DNA from: Candidatus Electrothrix rattekaaiensis
GTDB taxonomy: Bacteria > Desulfobacterota > Desulfobulbia > Desulfobulbales > Desulfobulbaceae
DNA length: 64,000 bases
Assembly (NCBI GenBank): GCA_032595675.1
Contig: JAVQMD010000001.1
Coordinates: 1,644,640 to 1,708,639, forward strand
Reading direction: 5' to 3'
Shown in pieces: positions 62,865-64,000 of the stretch (the first letter of the stretch is position 1; each line of letters begins with the position of its first letter). The translations under genes were made by a program, and so were the position numbers. Below the pieces are notes generated by a model. That model saw only the letters and a list, made by a program, of their open reading frames with translations, had not been told where the DNA came from and ran no database searches.

Positions 62865-63227
62865 CTACTTATCAATCAGCTTGCGTATCCCATTCTTTTC
62901 ATCGCAAAGAATAATCTTCGGTGCAAAATCAACCAGCTCGCTGTCATCGTACTGACCATAGGTGACAATGATAATCAGGTCGCCCACATGCCCTTTACGG
63001 GCAGCGGCTCCATTCAGGCCGATAACGCCGGAACCGCGCTCGCCTGTGATAGCATAGGTCTCAAAGCGTTCCCCGTTATTGATATTATAAACATTGACCT
63101 GCTCAAAAGGGATGATCCCGGCGGCATCCAGAAGGTCTTGGTCAATGGTCAAACTGCCGTCGTAATTGAGATCCGCCTCGGTGATGGTTGCGCGGTGGAT
63201 CTTAGATGTAAGCATTGTTCGCTGCAT
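62865..63227 (-). CDS. panD: Aspartate 1-decarboxylase
   Basis: PanD makes beta-alanine for pantothenate. The self-processing site YDGSLTID (cleaved between Gly and Ser to form the pyruvoyl group, about residues 23-30) follows MLTSKIHRATITEADL, the family start. NGAAARKGHVGDLIIIVTYG is typical of the C-terminal half. ATG 63227 gives 120 residues, the normal size; the longer reading to 63308 is not needed. Confidence 0.95.
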   Translation of the reverse strand: MQRTMLTSKIHRATITEADLNYDGSLTIDQDLLDAAGIIPFEQVNVYNINNGERFETYAITGERGSGVIGLNGAAARKGHVGDLIIIVTYGQYDDSELVDFAPKIILCDEKNGIRKLIDK

Positions 63228-63330
63228 AATACTCTGCTGATATAAAGTAATTTTTCTCCTGTGCAGAAGAAAAAGATGTGAATATTTCCGGCTCAATCGA
63301 CCCGTCAAGGAGAACCGACCTGCTATCCGC

Positions 63331-63537
63331 TCATCCTTTGAAAAAATACGGAACAGCCATCAGAATAAAACCGACAAGAAGCATCAGGTATATATTGGTG
63401 ATGAGATACGGAAGAACACACAGAACCATCCCTGTGCCGAGAGGGACAAAGGCGTTCTGTTTTTTTCCGTAAATGAAAAAGCCGGAACCGATTGCTCCAA
63501 ACATGAGTCCCCAAAAGAGTTGCGCCGGTGTGCCCAT
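63331..63537 (-). CDS. Small hypothetical membrane protein
   Basis: A 68-residue protein with two helices (about residues 8-25 and 30-62, the second possibly two) and the segment LCVLPYLITNIYLM. Small proteins of this type occur in many Gram-negative genomes without an assigned role. It is encoded between panD and the cupin gene on the same strand; an ATG at 63537 with GGAAAGAAT upstream fits. Confidence 0.6.
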   Translation of the reverse strand: MGTPAQLFWGLMFGAIGSGFFIYGKKQNAFVPLGTGMVLCVLPYLITNIYLMLLVGFILMAVPYFFKG

Positions 63538-63592
63538 TGTATATTCTTTCCTTGTTGCACTGTTTATTCACTGCCTGCGAAGACCACATCTT

Positions 63593-63952
63593 TTACTCAT
63601 ATGCCATGATATCTTCAACTGAATAATGCACTGCCAACCAGACCGTAAGCTCTTTGGGTTCCGTCCACACAACCTTGTGCTTTGTATGCGCCGGAATATG
63701 GAGATAATCGCCTTTTCGTAAGGTCACCCGTTGAATATCCTCTGCAAACAGAATGGTCCCGGCACCTTCCAGCACCAGCACCCACTCGTTCTCTTCCTGA
63801 TCGTACCAGCCTGTTTCCGGCGAGGTATGGCCCTTGGAGACAATGCGCTCAATGCGGAGAGTTCGGGCATTTCCCGCTTGGCCAGCCCGGAGCAGTTCGT
63901 CAAAAACTTCGTGCTTGGGATCGGACGGTAAAGAGGAAAAAATATTATTCAT
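63593..63952 (-). CDS. Cupin-domain protein
   Basis: A single cupin barrel of 119 residues: GWYDQEENEWVLVLEGAGTILF and GDYLHIPAHTKHKVVWTEP. The first motif lacks the usual HxH pair (the glutamate in EENEW stands there) but the second histidine pair is present, so metal binding is uncertain. Such small cupins are enzymes or sensors of unknown substrate. Confidence 0.8.
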   Translation of the reverse strand: MNNIFSSLPSDPKHEVFDELLRAGQAGNARTLRIERIVSKGHTSPETGWYDQEENEWVLVLEGAGTILFAEDIQRVTLRKGDYLHIPAHTKHKVVWTEPKELTVWLAVHYSVEDIMAYE

Positions 63953-63959
63953 CAGTCAA

Positions 63960-64000
63960 TCACTTCGAGGGCAAGCCGATAAGTTCCTCAATAATCCCTT
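63960..64000 (-). CDS. 3' end of a gene cut by the window edge
   Basis: On the minus strand the last bases read GIIEELIGLPSK and a TGA stop. The sequence is too short to identify; it would belong to a gene upstream of the cupin gene. Confidence 0.3.
   Translation of the reverse strand, partial: GIIEELIGLPSK

Noticed and set aside
62629-62955. Open frame with a 7-residue Lys/His/Cys repeat
   Set aside because: It follows from the 21-bp minisatellite, runs into panD antisense and has no ribosome site.
1-64000. tRNA, rRNA and other stable RNA genes
   Set aside because: I looked for T-loop motifs and conserved rRNA segments on both strands and saw none that support a call.

Overview
The window looks like chromosomal DNA of an anaerobic, Gram-negative Desulfobacterota bacterium, probably Desulfobulbaceae and possibly a cable-bacterium relative. 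This is inferred from the mix of core genes (lpxD, rseP, ispG, tsaB, panD, argJ, aroK, lysS), a cobamide gene (cbiB), the N-epsilon-acetyl-beta-lysine osmolyte pair ablA/ablB, a GEMM-type c-di-GMP riboswitch, and GTAGGGGC-type palindromic intergenic repeats. No rRNA, tRNA or single-copy marker is present that would fix the taxonomy from sequence alone.

Layout. 1-1.5 kb: a sigma70-like promoter and a c-di-GMP-I riboswitch ahead of a doubtful small ORF and an orphan gene. 1.6-14.7 kb: mainly housekeeping genes on the + strand (cutA, cbiB, a formate/nitrite-type channel, ferredoxin, rseP, tsaB, a Uma2 protein, ispG, a NamZ-type muramidase, lpxD, a CHASE2 adenylate/guanylate cyclase, a membrane methyltransferase-like protein). 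14.8-17.5 kb: a 23-bp minisatellite, a long type I-C CRISPR array of about 34 repeats with a triplicated spacer block, and its leader. 17.7-30.9 kb: a FecR-domain protein, then a minus-strand run that handles peptides (MORN-repeat protein, M20 peptidase, YbdK ligase, gamma-glutamyltransferase, YejB/YejE permeases), argJ, a YdcF-like protein and a KamA/EpmB radical-SAM enzyme. 31-39 kb: a two-component c-di-GMP pair (hybrid kinase and HD-GYP regulator), aroK, a queuosine-tRNA mannosyltransferase-like gene and a 970-residue protein with pseudo-receivers and an ATP-grasp domain.

39.1-46 kb is accessory DNA: a second type I-C array with the same leader, a decayed leader/repeat plus a second 23-bp minisatellite, cas2-cas1-cas4 without effector genes, an antitoxin gene split by an IS1634-family element, a DUF6398 gene and a HEPN/MNT toxin-antitoxin pair. 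46-51.7 kb returns to metabolism: lysS, a membrane protein, ablB/ablA and a short MetE-like protein. 51.8-59.8 kb is a second defence region: a type II restriction-modification pair, an ATPase + DUF4276 pair, a SulP transporter and a decaying RecG/AlbA-type ATP-binding gene. 60-64 kb: an L,D-transpeptidase-like protein, a DegT aminotransferase, a 21-bp minisatellite with an 84-bp higher-order period, panD, a small membrane protein and a cupin.

The strongest unexplained structure is that two different defence-type cassettes each sit directly behind the 3' end of a host gene and are followed by a second copy of that 3' end. These are HEPN/MNT behind lysS (13-codon copy) and ATPase + DUF4276 behind the SulP gene (about 132-bp copy). 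No integrase is visible. Together with three minisatellites made of palindrome-containing 21-23 bp units, two of them at the edges of the CRISPR loci, this suggests a recombination history worth testing.
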